Assembly: GCA_023436825.1 (NCBI GenBank)
Contig: JAEZHS010000783.1
Span: 1 to 14,624, forward strand
DNA length: 14,624 bases
Direction: 5' to 3'
DNA from: Pseudomonadota bacterium
GTDB taxonomy: Bacteria; Pseudomonadota; Alphaproteobacteria; Reyranellales; Reyranellaceae
The stretch's first letter is position 1. The number at the start of each line of letters is the position of its first letter. This document shows positions 1-7,293 of the stretch, piece after piece. Position numbers and translations under genes: made by a program. Under the pieces are notes generated by a model. That model made no database searches. It saw only the letters and a program-made list of their open reading frames with translations, and had not been told where the DNA came from.

Positions 1-873
1 GCCGTGGCCGAAGCAGCCTGTGACGCCGCGACGACCTGCGCCGGCCTGAACGATGTGACGTTCTGGACGCGGGCCTTCGGCTCCTGGGGGCAATGGAACA
101 GCGACGGCAACGCGGCAACGCTCTGGCGCAACACTGGCGGCTTCTTCGTCGGCGGTGATATGCCGGTGATGGAGGTGGGCCGTATCGGCCTTCTCTTCGG
201 CTACAGCCGATCGGGTGTCCAGGTCAGCGACCGCAACTCCTTCGGCACCAGCGACAACTATCATCTCGGCCTCTATGGCGGCTCGCAGTGGGGCGATCTC
301 GCCTTCCGCGCGGGCTTCGCCTACACTTGGCACACCCTTTCGACCACCCGCTCGATCGCCTTCTCCGGCTTCTCCGACACGGCAAGAGGCAACTACTCGG
401 CCGGAACCGCGCAGGTGTTCGGCGAGCTGGGCTATGGTTTGCGTTGGGAAAAAGCCTCCTTCGAGCCTTTCGCCAACGTCGCCTATGTCGGCGTGCAGAC
501 CGGCGGGTTCGGCGAGACCGGCGGCGCGGCGGCCCTGACGAGCTGGGGTTCGTACGCCGACGCCACCTTCACGACTGTCGGCCTCAGGGCTTCGACCGAC
601 TTTGCGGTGGGCGGTGTCGACGCAACGGCCAAGGCCAGCGCGGGCTGGCGGCATGCTTTCGGCGACACAACGCCGGGATCGACTTTCGCCTTCGCCGGTG
701 GCGGCGCTTTCAACGTGCTGGGCGTATCGATCGCCCAGGACTCGGCCATCGTCGAAGCGGGACTGGATGTCCGTCTCGCTCCCAACGCCAGCCTTGGAGT
801 GTCCTACGGCGGCCAATTCGGCTCTGGCGTTCTCGACCAGTCTGTCCGCGGAAGCTTCAGCATCCGGTTCTGA
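1..873 (+). CDS. Autotransporter beta-barrel domain, C-terminal part (5' truncated by window edge)
   Basis: The frame is open to the left edge, so this is the 3' part of a longer gene; the GTG at position 4 is internal. About 290 residues are visible, the usual size of an autotransporter translocator domain (PF03797). The protein shows alternating short amphipathic strands rich in Gly, Ala, Tyr, Phe and Trp (for example FWTRAFGSWG, GLLFGYSRSG, FAYTWHTL). It ends in SFSIRF with a terminal Phe, the classical outer-membrane C-terminal signature recognised by the BAM machinery. The family forms a 12-strand barrel in the outer membrane and exports an N-terminal passenger, which lies outside the window. 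Its role (adhesin, protease or other) therefore cannot be told. Family assignment is secure; function is open. Confidence 0.88.
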   Translation, partial: AVAEAACDAATTCAGLNDVTFWTRAFGSWGQWNSDGNAATLWRNTGGFFVGGDMPVMEVGRIGLLFGYSRSGVQVSDRNSFGTSDNYHLGLYGGSQWGDLAFRAGFAYTWHTLSTTRSIAFSGFSDTARGNYSAGTAQVFGELGYGLRWEKASFEPFANVAYVGVQTGGFGETGGAAALTSWGSYADATFTTVGLRASTDFAVGGVDATAKASAGWRHAFGDTTPGSTFAFAGGGAFNVLGVSIAQDSAIVEAGLDVRLAPNASLGVSYGGQFGSGVLDQSVRGSFSIRF

Positions 874-1147
874 GGTCGCTATCGGCATTCGATGTTGCGC
901 CCCCTGCCCTGGTGGCCATAGCACCGCCCGCCATCGTCGAGCCCTCGGTTGCCGCGCAAGAAATCCCTGACGCGCACGCGACTACGGCCGAACGATTGCT
1001 CATCGTCGAACCGACTCCGGACGAGAATGGTGGCTGCGACACAACCCGAGTCCGCCGACAGCGCGCGGACGACCGCAGCGAAACCGAAGAGAGCAACGTG
1101 ATCGGCCAAGGCCGACCGACGTCCTACCTCGCGCGGCAGAAGCACGC

Positions 1148-1175
1148 TCCGTCCGGCTGAACCCAGCCGGACGGA
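1148..1175. repeat. Perfect 12-bp stem hairpin (copy 1 of 2)
   Basis: Left arm TCCGTCCGGCTG (1148-1159), loop AACC, right arm CAGCCGGACGGA (1164-1175), all pairs Watson-Crick. It lies between two convergent genes, so a bidirectional transcription-termination or 3'-end role is plausible. No T-run follows on either strand, so it is not a canonical intrinsic terminator. Its left arm is nearly identical to that of the second hairpin 62 bases away, which suggests a duplicated element. Confidence 0.7.
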
Positions 1176-1199
1176 ACCAAAGTCGTCAGTCGCCGACGC

Positions 1200-1247
1200 C
1201 CGAGCACAGTCCGTCCAGCTCGGTCCAGCTGGACGCGCTGTGCCCGG
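1200..1247. repeat. Long imperfect hairpin (copy 2 of 2)
   Basis: A core stem pairs 1212-1220 with 1227-1235 around loop CGGTCC. Beyond a C-C mismatch and a T-G wobble it continues as GCACAG (1204-1209) with CTGTGC (1238-1243). After one further mismatch come three more pairs (1200-1202 with 1245-1247). The inner arm TCCGTCCAGCT (1210-1220) matches copy 1 at 10 of 11 positions. It lies 41 bases past the end of the minus-strand small secreted protein gene and could act as its 3' end, or be a REP-like element. No T-tract is present. Confidence 0.65.
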
Positions 1248-1288
1248 TGAAGTTGCATCGCGAGCGCGTCAACCTGACTGGGGCGACG

Positions 1289-1645
1289 CTATTGTGAAGA
1301 GTTGCGCCGCAGTTCGCCGCGAGGCTTGAGGGGCGCTGGGGTTTGCGCAATCCCGGACGGAACGGAAGGCGCATCCAGGTTCTTGTTCTTCAGGAGAGCT
1401 TCCATGACCGAAATGCCCTTCTCGTACTCGCCGCGCTGACAATCGAGGCCTGCGCTTATGCGCGTGTGATTGCGTGCGCCATCGGAATTCTCACTACGGC
1501 TTACGCCATAGCGGTCGTAGTACGAAGTGAGCTGATCGCAGCGCGCCTTGAGGTCCGACGGTGTTTGGGCACGAGCGGACGTCGCCGCACCGGCCGCCAA
1601 CACGATGGCCAAGGCGAAAGTGGAACGAAAGAGGGCTGAGGTCAT
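1289..1645 (-). CDS. Small secreted protein of unknown function
   Basis: The product has 118 residues. Residues 1-26 form a clear Sec signal peptide: Arg at 7, a hydrophobic core over about 9-20, and an Ala-Arg-Ala cleavage site before Gln27. The mature part is about 92 residues, probably periplasmic. It has two cysteines (Cys36 and Cys69) that could form a disulfide, a central polar motif around YDRYGVSRSENSDGARNH, and a low-complexity Pro-rich tail. The DRYG..RSENSDGARNH pattern resembles small uncharacterised proteins I recall from rhizobial relatives, but I know no function for them. The ATG at 1645 is chosen because it places the signal peptide at the N-terminus; the ribosome-binding site is weak. 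It stands alone, convergent with the autotransporter. Confidence 0.72.
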   Translation of the reverse strand: MTSALFRSTFALAIVLAAGAATSARAQTPSDLKARCDQLTSYYDRYGVSRSENSDGARNHTRISAGLDCQRGEYEKGISVMEALLKNKNLDAPSVPSGIAQTPAPLKPRGELRRNSSQ

Positions 1646-2090
1646 CTACGTTCTCGCAAGTGAGTTAGTGGAGATCGGTCAGGGAATTGCACCGTCATCG
1701 GTGTCGCGTGGAAGTGGGCGTCGATCATTCGTAAACAACCCGCTGCTGCGAAGAGCGGAGCAATAGAGGCATTTTTGCCACGCGCGATCAGCGGTCATTC
1801 AGACGAGACGCCGTTCGCAAAAAATAAGAGAGAAGCATCATTGAGCATGCGCAGTGAGAACATGCTGGCCATCAGCCAGATGTCGGTACTCGCAGCGAAG
1901 TCGGCGGGCGCGTTGATAGCGATCATTGCAGTTCAACCGAGAGAACAGTCGAGCCTCGCCACGAGGCGCATCTACTATAGGTTGTAGATGGCGGAACGAT
2001 TCTGCTCAGAAGACGCTTGATGTTAAATCGGCCTATACGGACTTGATCGGCGCCATTGGTTCCAAAATCAATCGCTGAGCTAAGGGACGC
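1646..2090. other. Intergenic region, no gene recognised
   Basis: About 445 bases between the 5' end of the small secreted protein and the 3' end of the ferric-reductase-like gene. Its composition is visibly less GC-rich than the neighbours. A 70-codon plus-strand frame (1775-1987) has no ribosome-binding site and no recognisable protein character. I see no tRNA-like fold, insertion-sequence end or convincing terminator. It should contain the promoter of the secreted protein gene, which I cannot place confidently. Confidence 0.5.
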
Positions 2091-2705
2091 TCACGCCTCA
2101 ACTTTCGGGGCGCGGAGAGTGAGGCGTCGACGCCCGCGCCGGGACATCGCGATCAGGCGCACCGCGGCGACGGCGAGCACGAGGAGCGCCATTGGCCAAT
2201 AGAAGCTGTTCAGCGGCATGCGCTTGCCGACGGCGACGGCGAAGCTGATCCAGATGTACCAGCCGCCGATAAGGTGCAGCACCCGCCACTTGCGCGGGCC
2301 GAGCCAGGCTGCCGTACGGTCGAACGAGGTCGCCGTCATCGCCGCGATGAACAGGTAGGCGGCGCCGGCCAACACGATGGTGCCGACGTTGGTGAGCTTC
2401 CAGAACAGGTCCCGATCCAGAGTGGCCAGCGTCACGATCGCGCCCAGGTGAATGAAGTGCGAGATGGCGAACGAGACGCCGAGATAGCGCCGGTTGCGGC
2501 GCAACCAGCGTGTCGCCTTGGATGGTACGAGCTCGGCCAGAGCGCTGGCGGTGAAGGCGAGCGCGAACAGGGCCAGGGAGGTGCGCGCCGTAGCCCGGAT
2601 CGCGAGCCGCACACCCTCGACGTCCCAGCCGTGGCTCGCCGCGAGGGCGAGCGTCATCGCGCCGAGAAGGAGCGAAAGGGTGCCGACCAGGCGCCATCCG
2701 TTCAT
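2091..2705 (-). CDS. Ferric-reductase-like (MsrQ/YedZ-type) transmembrane haem protein
   Basis: The 204-residue membrane protein has about six hydrophobic segments (roughly 5-23, 43-60, 76-95, 107-126, 140-160, 167-187). The motif RRNRRYLGVSFAISHFIHL (70-88) and the later WRVLHLIGGWYIW (140-152) match the two haem-ligand helices of the ferric reductase-like transmembrane domain (PF01794). His83, His86 and His144 are candidate ligands. Family members carry electrons through b-type haems in the inner membrane; MsrQ feeds the methionine sulfoxide reductase MsrP. No msrP is present and no flavin or NAD domain is fused, so the electron partner is unknown. Its ATG overlaps the stop of the preceding membrane-protein gene by 4 bases, so it is the last gene of the PadR-controlled operon. 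The family call is good; calling it MsrQ itself would be too strong. Confidence 0.8.
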   Translation of the reverse strand: MNGWRLVGTLSLLLGAMTLALAASHGWDVEGVRLAIRATARTSLALFALAFTASALAELVPSKATRWLRRNRRYLGVSFAISHFIHLGAIVTLATLDRDLFWKLTNVGTIVLAGAAYLFIAAMTATSFDRTAAWLGPRKWRVLHLIGGWYIWISFAVAVGKRMPLNSFYWPMALLVLAVAAVRLIAMSRRGRRRLTLRAPKVEA

Positions 2706-3316
2706 AGCGCTCTCCTCCTCAACATCGCCGTGCGCCTGAGGCGGCGGCCCAATCCGATGACGTGGAACGACAGCACGCCGATCAGCACGACCTCACCGGC
2801 GGCGGATATGAGCACATGGATCGGTGCGCCGTTGGCAAACAGGTCGGCACGCACGAGGCCGGCGACGATGGATGCGGCGAGGCCAACGAGACAGATCGCG
2901 AGTGCGGTCAGCGACCGGCGGAAGGCGAACCACGCCACCACCCCCGCCACGAGCGCGGCGATGAAGGCGTAGCGGTCGACAATCGGCGCCAGCGTGGCGA
3001 CGGCGCCATCGTCCAGCCAGATCGCGCGCAGCCGCATGGCGATGAAGGTGACAACGACCGTGACGGCGAGCGCGATCCAGGTGCGGCGTGCCTGGCGATC
3101 GACGGCGTCGACGGCGAACTGCGCGGCGATCTCGCGGCCGAGGCCGAAGCGTTCGACGGCACGGTGTTCGGCCTCGGGCGACGGCCAAGCCGGATCGGCT
3201 TCGGCGGCATCGCGCAGATGGTCCTCGACCTCGCTCGCGAGGCGTTCGGCCAGCGCCGGATCGAAGTCGAGCTCGCGGCGCAGGTTGGCGACGTAGTTGT
3301 CGATGGCGCCGCTCAT
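2702..3316 (-). CDS. Membrane protein with HAAS-like N-terminal domain
   Basis: The product has 204 residues. Residues 1-75 are soluble, helical and charged (NYVANLRRELDFDPALAER, then LASEVEDHLRD and AVERFGLGREIAAQF). This resembles the HAAS/DUF1700-type or permease-prefix domain that is typically encoded next to PadR regulators. Four hydrophobic segments follow (about 79-95, 115-131, 135-155, 166-189), with a basic C-terminal tail. The frame is open upstream to 3700, but the part beyond Met at 3316 is only a shadow of the PadR gene. Start 3316 gives a 4-base ATGA overlap with the PadR stop, and its own stop overlaps the next start in the same way. The PadR pairing suggests a membrane signalling or stress role, but the molecular function is unknown. 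Confidence 0.75.
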   Translation of the reverse strand: MSGAIDNYVANLRRELDFDPALAERLASEVEDHLRDAAEADPAWPSPEAEHRAVERFGLGREIAAQFAVDAVDRQARRTWIALAVTVVVTFIAMRLRAIWLDDGAVATLAPIVDRYAFIAALVAGVVAWFAFRRSLTALAICLVGLAASIVAGLVRADLFANGAPIHVLISAAGEVVLIGVLSFHVIGLGRRLRRTAMLRRRAL

Positions 3317-3642
3317 GCCCGCCCTCCTCCCGGTACCGCTCCGAGGGCGGTGTCGACCGCCTGCGAGAAGCGGGCCCATGCCTTGCGGCGTTGGCCAAGC
3401 GCATTCGTTCCTGCCCTGGTGAGCGAATAGACGCGGCGCTTGCGTCCGTTTGGCGGCGTCGTCCAGGCGCTCGACAAGAGGCCCGCCTGCTCGAGGCGAT
3501 GCAAAGCCGGATAGACCGTTCCCTCCGGCAGATCGAATGTGCCGGCGCTGCGCTGCTTGATGGCCTCGATGATGGCGTAGCCATGCGCCGGTCCCGCTTC
3601 CAGCGCGGCCAGCACGATGGCGTCGAGGTGCCCTTTGAGCAT
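3313..3642 (-). CDS. PadR-family transcriptional regulator
   Basis: From the start chosen here the protein has 109 residues, the length of a short PadR (PF03551). It opens with MLKGHLDAIVLAALEAGPAHGY, then EAIKQRSAGTFDLPEGTVYPALHRLEQAGLL, the PadR winged helix-turn-helix signature, then the wing GRKRRVYSLTRAG. The C-terminus is a short dimerisation helix. The frame allows starts at 3663, 3654 and 3642. I prefer 3642 because GGAAG lies about 6 bases upstream and the protein then begins at the usual PadR N-terminus. The upstream ATG at 3663 falls inside the palindrome at 3653-3673. It is the first gene of a three-gene operon with ATGA overlaps and probably represses that operon. The inducer is unknown. 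Confidence 0.9.
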   Translation of the reverse strand: MLKGHLDAIVLAALEAGPAHGYAIIEAIKQRSAGTFDLPEGTVYPALHRLEQAGLLSSAWTTPPNGRKRRVYSLTRAGTNALGQRRKAWARFSQAVDTALGAVPGGGRA

Positions 3643-3652
3643 TTCCGCTTCC

Positions 3653-3673
3653 ATACCTAGCATAACTAGGTAT
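3653..3673 (-). promoter_or_regulatory. Probable PadR operator (perfect inverted repeat)
   Basis: ATACCTAG (3653-3660) and CTAGGTAT (3666-3673) are perfect reverse complements separated by five bases (CATAA). The site is just upstream of the preferred PadR start and covers the alternative ATGs. PadR proteins bind such dyads as dimers and commonly repress their own operon. The assignment as operator is inference from position and symmetry. Confidence 0.65.
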
Positions 3674-3700
3674 TGAAGCGGCCGCCGGCAAGCGTTGCAT

Positions 3701-4690
3701 TCACTCGATGATGCGATCGGCCCGTTTCAGGATCGCGTCGGGAAAGGTCAATCCGAGCGCGCGTGCGGTCCCGAGGTTGATGACGAACTCGCGCCGCGTC
3801 AGCGTCTCCACCGGCAGCTCCGCGGGCTTCGCTCCCTTCAGGATCCTGTCGGCGATCGCCGGCAAGCGCGGCCAGGTGTCGAGCACGCTCGTGCCGTAGG
3901 CGATCAGCCCGCCCGTGCCGGCCTGTCCGCCCGGAAACACGGTCGGCAAACGCCGCGCCGTCGCCAGCCCGGCAACCGTCTTGCCGTCGCGCAACGGCAT
4001 CGGCACTTCGAGAACCAGCAGCGCTTCCGCACCATCGGCAATCATGCTGTCGAGCGCGACGGCATAGTCGGGAGAGATCCCGCCGGCCACCTTGCGAAGC
4101 ATCGGCTCGATGCCGACGCGACGTGCGGCCATCACGTTGGCGCGGTCGATGGGCGCAAGACCATTGGCATCGGCACCCGGGATGGTGGCGTCGCTCAGGA
4201 TGCCGACGCGCCCAAGCTTCGGGAAGACGGCGCGGATCAGATCGAACTGACGGTCGGCCTGCCCCGGATCGAGGCTGGTGATGCCCGTGGCGTTGCCGCC
4301 GGGCCGCTCCAAGCCGGCAACGAGGCCGAGGGCGACAGGATCGGTCACGATCGAGAAGACGACGGGAATCCCGGACGTGGCCTGCGTGGCCGCGCGCGCC
4401 GCCGGCCCGCCCAGCGCCAGGATGACATCGACGCCCGACTGCACGAGGTCGGCGGCGAGGCCGGGCAGCCGGTCGAGTTGGCCGTGGGCGTAGCGCGGCT
4501 CGAGGACGAAGCCCTGCCCCTCCCCGTATCCCAGCCTCGCGAATTCCCGCCGCAGGACGTCGACGGCCGGCCCTGGTCCGCCATTGATCAGGACGCCGGC
4601 CTTCACGACTTTCGACGCCGGTTGCGCCCGCGCGTCGGGTGCCGCGAGGCACGCCGCCGTCGCGGCGAGGAGGTATTGGCGCCGATTCAT
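3701..4690 (-). CDS. ABC-type substrate-binding protein, PF04392 family, orphan
   Basis: From Met at 4690 the protein has 329 residues. The N-terminus MNRRQYLLAATAACLAAPDA is a signal peptide with an Arg-Arg-x-Tyr-Leu-Leu core that could be a Tat signal; cleavage is expected after ARA. The frame extends 20 codons upstream to 4750, but that extension would bury the signal. The body is a periplasmic-binding fold of the ABC_sub_bind family: VKAGVLINGG strand, LAADLVQSGVDVILALGG, IPVVFSIVTDPVALGLV, then ERPGGNATGITS, and a C-terminal NLGTARALGLTFPDAILKRAD. No permease or ATPase gene is adjacent. Many family members in alphaproteobacteria are orphans, often near regulators or cyclases, and their ligands are mostly unknown. 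It diverges from the regulator at 4807 across 116 bases. Confidence 0.85.
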   Translation of the reverse strand: MNRRQYLLAATAACLAAPDARAQPASKVVKAGVLINGGPGPAVDVLRREFARLGYGEGQGFVLEPRYAHGQLDRLPGLAADLVQSGVDVILALGGPAARAATQATSGIPVVFSIVTDPVALGLVAGLERPGGNATGITSLDPGQADRQFDLIRAVFPKLGRVGILSDATIPGADANGLAPIDRANVMAARRVGIEPMLRKVAGGISPDYAVALDSMIADGAEALLVLEVPMPLRDGKTVAGLATARRLPTVFPGGQAGTGGLIAYGTSVLDTWPRLPAIADRILKGAKPAELPVETLTRREFVINLGTARALGLTFPDAILKRADRIIE

Positions 4691-4806
4691 GCGCCGGACC
4701 ATAAGGGCGTCGGCACCACCGCGCTTCACCGGCCCGTCATTTCTCGTCACTACTGGCGCACAATCGCGCGTGATAGGCTATCCGCCGGCCCTGCTGGCGA
4801 GCTCGC

Positions 4807-6342
4807 GTGCACTACCGCTTCGAAGACTACGTCCTGGATACGGACAGGCACGAGTTGCAGCGCAACGGCGTGATCGTGCCGGCGGCGCCGCAGGTGCTCG
4901 ATCTGCTGGGATATCTCCTGCAGAACCGCAACCGGACAGTCACGAAGGACCAGCTGGTGGCGGCCATCTGGGACGGCCGCGCCGTCTCCGACTCCGCCCT
5001 CACGACCCGGATCAACGTGCTGCGCGGCGTGCTGGGCGACAGCGGGCGCGAGCAGCGCCTGATCAGGACATTGCCGCGCAAGGGTTTCCGTTTCGTGGGC
5101 GAGGTCCGCGAGGAGCGAACGCCCGGCGAATTGCCGGAGCGGCTCTCGAGTGGGCTGCCGTCGATCGCAGTCCTCCCCTTCGCGAACCTTTCCGGCGATC
5201 CGGCGCAGGATTTCTTCGGCGACGTCATCGCCGACGAGGTGCTGACCGAGCTGGCGCGCCTGCGCTGGCTGCTGGTGATCGCCCGCAACTCGAGCTTCAT
5301 GTTCAGGGGCGCGGCTGGCGACGTCCGCGAGATCGGGCGCGAGCTCGGCGTGCGCTACGTTCTGGAAGGCGGTTCGCGGCATGGCAACGGCCGCGTGCGG
5401 GTGACCTGCCGGCTGGTCGATGCCCGGACCGCCGTCCAGATCTGGTCGGCCCGGTACGATCGGACGTTCGGCGACATCTTCGACCTCCAGGACGAGATCG
5501 TGGAAGCGGTGGTGACCGCGCTCGTCCCGGCCCTCATCGAGGCCGAGCGCCGGCGCATCGCCCGACAGGCGCCGGAAACTCTGAGCGCCTGGGAAGCGCA
5601 CCAGCGCGGTGTCTGGCACATGCTGAAGCAGACGGCGGGCGACAACGAGCGGGCTCGGCAGTTCTTCCAGCAGGCGGTCGCCCTCGAGGCCGACTACTCG
5701 CCGGGCTACGACGGTCTTGCCTGGACCCATCTCATGGAGGCGTCGACCTTCAGCCGCATTCCGATCGCGGAAGGCTGCCGACGCAGCGAACCGCTGGCGC
5801 GCAAGGCTGTCGAGCTCGACCCGGACAATGCCGAGGCGCGTGCCCGGCTCGCCCTCACCGTCTATCTCGAGGGCGAGAACCGGGTGGCTGTCGCCGAGGC
5901 CGATGAAGCGCTGGCTATCAGCCCGAACTGCGCCGATGCCCACGGGGTGCGCGGGACGGCACTGGTGTTCTCCGGCGCTCGCGAGGAAGGCCGCACCGCC
6001 CTGGAAACGTATCTGCGGCTCAGCCCGCGCGACCCAGCGCGGCCGATCCGGCTCGCCCAGGTCGCGGCGTCGCATTACTTCGAGGGCAACTATCTCCGCT
6101 CGGCCGAGGTGGCCAAGGACACGGTTCGACAATACCCCACGATCCCCATCGCCTACCGCTGGCTCGCCGCGTCGCTCGGACAACTCGGGGATGCCGCTCA
6201 GGGAGCAAAGGTCTTCGAAGCCCTCAGGCGGACCTGCGCCTCGTCCATCGACATGTACGTGACCCGGCTGCCGCCGCAATACCGGCGGGAAGACTACGAC
6301 CACATGATGGAAGGGTTGGCGAAGGCGGGGTGGCGCCGCTGA
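4807..6342 (+). CDS. Winged-helix / TolB-like / TPR regulator
   Basis: The protein has 511 residues. Residues 1-100 are an OmpR/CadC-type winged-helix DNA-binding domain (RFEDYVLDTDRHELQRNG, VTKDQLVAAIWDGRAVSDSAL, LIRTLPRKGFRFVG). Residues about 118-235 are a TolB-like/FlgO segment (SIAVLPFANLSGDPAQDFFGD, then VRYVLEGGSRH, DIFDLQDEIVEAV). The rest, from about 260, is helical with TPR-type repeats (for example ARKAVELDPDNAEARARLAL and EADEALAISPNCADAHG). There is no receiver domain and no clear membrane helix, so it is probably a cytoplasmic one-component regulator that senses through protein contacts. The start is GTG, with a GGCGAG-like site nearby. In this architecture the N-terminal domain is sometimes swapped for an adenylate cyclase catalytic domain. 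The target genes are unknown; the divergent PF04392 gene is one candidate. Confidence 0.87.
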   Translation: MHYRFEDYVLDTDRHELQRNGVIVPAAPQVLDLLGYLLQNRNRTVTKDQLVAAIWDGRAVSDSALTTRINVLRGVLGDSGREQRLIRTLPRKGFRFVGEVREERTPGELPERLSSGLPSIAVLPFANLSGDPAQDFFGDVIADEVLTELARLRWLLVIARNSSFMFRGAAGDVREIGRELGVRYVLEGGSRHGNGRVRVTCRLVDARTAVQIWSARYDRTFGDIFDLQDEIVEAVVTALVPALIEAERRRIARQAPETLSAWEAHQRGVWHMLKQTAGDNERARQFFQQAVALEADYSPGYDGLAWTHLMEASTFSRIPIAEGCRRSEPLARKAVELDPDNAEARARLALTVYLEGENRVAVAEADEALAISPNCADAHGVRGTALVFSGAREEGRTALETYLRLSPRDPARPIRLAQVAASHYFEGNYLRSAEVAKDTVRQYPTIPIAYRWLAASLGQLGDAAQGAKVFEALRRTCASSIDMYVTRLPPQYRREDYDHMMEGLAKAGWRR

Positions 6343-6420
6343 GCCTCCGCCGAAGCATGAGGTCGGGCGCGACTGCCCAACGGAAGGCGCGCATCATCGT
6401 CCTGCCGACGGAGCTCATCC

Positions 6421-7293
6421 TTACTGGACGACTCCGTACTTCCGCTCGAGGACTTCGCTCCATTGCGTGATCGGATAGCAATAGATGAAGAACCAGAGCA
6501 TCAGATAGAGGTACATCGGGATCAGGAGCTCGAAGCGCCCCTCCGCGACGAGCGCCTCGCTCACGACCTGCATCGCCTCGCTGACGCCGACGATCGAGGC
6601 CAGAGGCGTCGCCATGGTGAGAATGGCGTACCAGTTCATCCACGGCGGAATGGATGGCTTGATGCATTGCGGCAGGACCACGAGGCGAAGCGTGAGCTTG
6701 CGGTTGAGCCCCAGGGCGCTCGCGGCCTGCCACTGGCCCGAGGGCACGGCCTGGATCGACCCGCGTACGATTTCGGCGACGTTCGCCATCACCGGCAGTG
6801 CCAGTCCGACCACCGCCTTCAGCCAGTCGGGGATGATCACGCTGGTTCCCGCGATCATCACCTTGTGCGGTATGGCGTAAACGCAGAAGAACAGCAGTGC
6901 CAGCCACGGGGCGTTGCGGAAGAACTGGACGATCACGCTGGAAAACCGGCGAACGTTCGGCATCAGCGAGATGCGGGCGAGGCCGAGCGCCACCCCGGCG
7001 ATCGTGCCGATCAGCATCGAGAGGAAACTGATCGCCAGGTTCAGGGCGAAGCCCTGCGCGATCAGCGGCGTCCATTTGATCAAGGTCGCGACGACCGACG
7101 GGCCCTGTCCCGACGTCCGGTGGAAGAAGACGAAGGATATGCCGGCAAGCGCGATCGCCAGCACGACCGCGCCTTTCACCAGCCACGCCGCCCTCGGCCT
7201 GGCCAGCCAGCTGTCGATCGTGAAGGCGCCTTGTCCCTTGGGCGCCGACAGCTCGGCGGAAAGCGGCTTTTCGTCCGTTTGCGGGGACGTCAT
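6421..7293 (-). CDS. Polar amino acid ABC transporter permease (second)
   Basis: The product has 290 residues. A soluble N-terminal 35 or so residues is followed by a first membrane segment near 38-58 (VKGAVVLAIALAGISFVFF). The His/Glu/Gln-type permease core then begins around WTPLIAQGFALNLAISFLSM. The conserved cytoplasmic EAA loop that contacts the ATPase reads EIVRGSIQAVPSGQWQAASA, followed by LGLNRKLTLRLVVLPQ. The ATG at 7293 overlaps the stop of the first permease by 4 bases, which implies coupled translation. Such proteins form a heterodimer with the other permease in the inner membrane. The frame continues upstream beyond 7293 only as a shadow of the other permease. It is the last gene of its unit, and no ATPase gene follows: the next gene, at 6342, is convergent. 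Confidence 0.88.
   Translation of the reverse strand: MTSPQTDEKPLSAELSAPKGQGAFTIDSWLARPRAAWLVKGAVVLAIALAGISFVFFHRTSGQGPSVVATLIKWTPLIAQGFALNLAISFLSMLIGTIAGVALGLARISLMPNVRRFSSVIVQFFRNAPWLALLFFCVYAIPHKVMIAGTSVIIPDWLKAVVGLALPVMANVAEIVRGSIQAVPSGQWQAASALGLNRKLTLRLVVLPQCIKPSIPPWMNWYAILTMATPLASIVGVSEAMQVVSEALVAEGRFELLIPMYLYLMLWFFIYCYPITQWSEVLERKYGVVQ

Larger units (their letters stand above)
874..1288. other. Convergent intergenic region with two hairpins
   Basis: This 415-base stretch lies between the autotransporter stop and the stop of the minus-strand small secreted protein. Its right half holds two strong, related inverted repeats, listed separately. Its left half has an open plus-strand frame ending at 1160 with fairly coding-like third positions. 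That frame has no ATG and no ribosome-binding site at its candidate GTG (912), so I do not call it a gene. It could be a decayed remnant. Confidence 0.5.

Noticed and set aside
1775..1987. 70-codon plus-strand ORF in the intergenic region
   Set aside because: No ribosome-binding site, no coherent domain or membrane topology, and atypical composition for this genome.
2093..2127. Inverted repeat ACGCCTCA / TGAGGCGT at the end of the ferric-reductase-like gene
   Set aside because: Mostly inside the coding sequence, with a 19-base loop and no T-run; too weak to call a terminator.
2091..2705. Calling the haem membrane protein msrQ
   Set aside because: No msrP neighbour, and the PadR-operon context differs from the known msrPQ arrangement; only the domain family is supported.
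3317..3700. Upstream extension of the HAAS-like membrane protein to 3700
   Set aside because: The extra residues are an out-of-frame reading of the PadR gene, whereas start 3316 gives the coupled ATGA junction.
4750..6303. 517-codon open frame on the minus strand
   Set aside because: It lies fully antisense to the winged-helix/TolB-like/TPR gene, which has recognisable domains throughout. Long antisense frames are expected at this GC content.
6343..6420. Terminator between the convergent regulator and permease genes
   Set aside because: Only 4-bp complementary segments are visible and there is no T-tract, so nothing is called.
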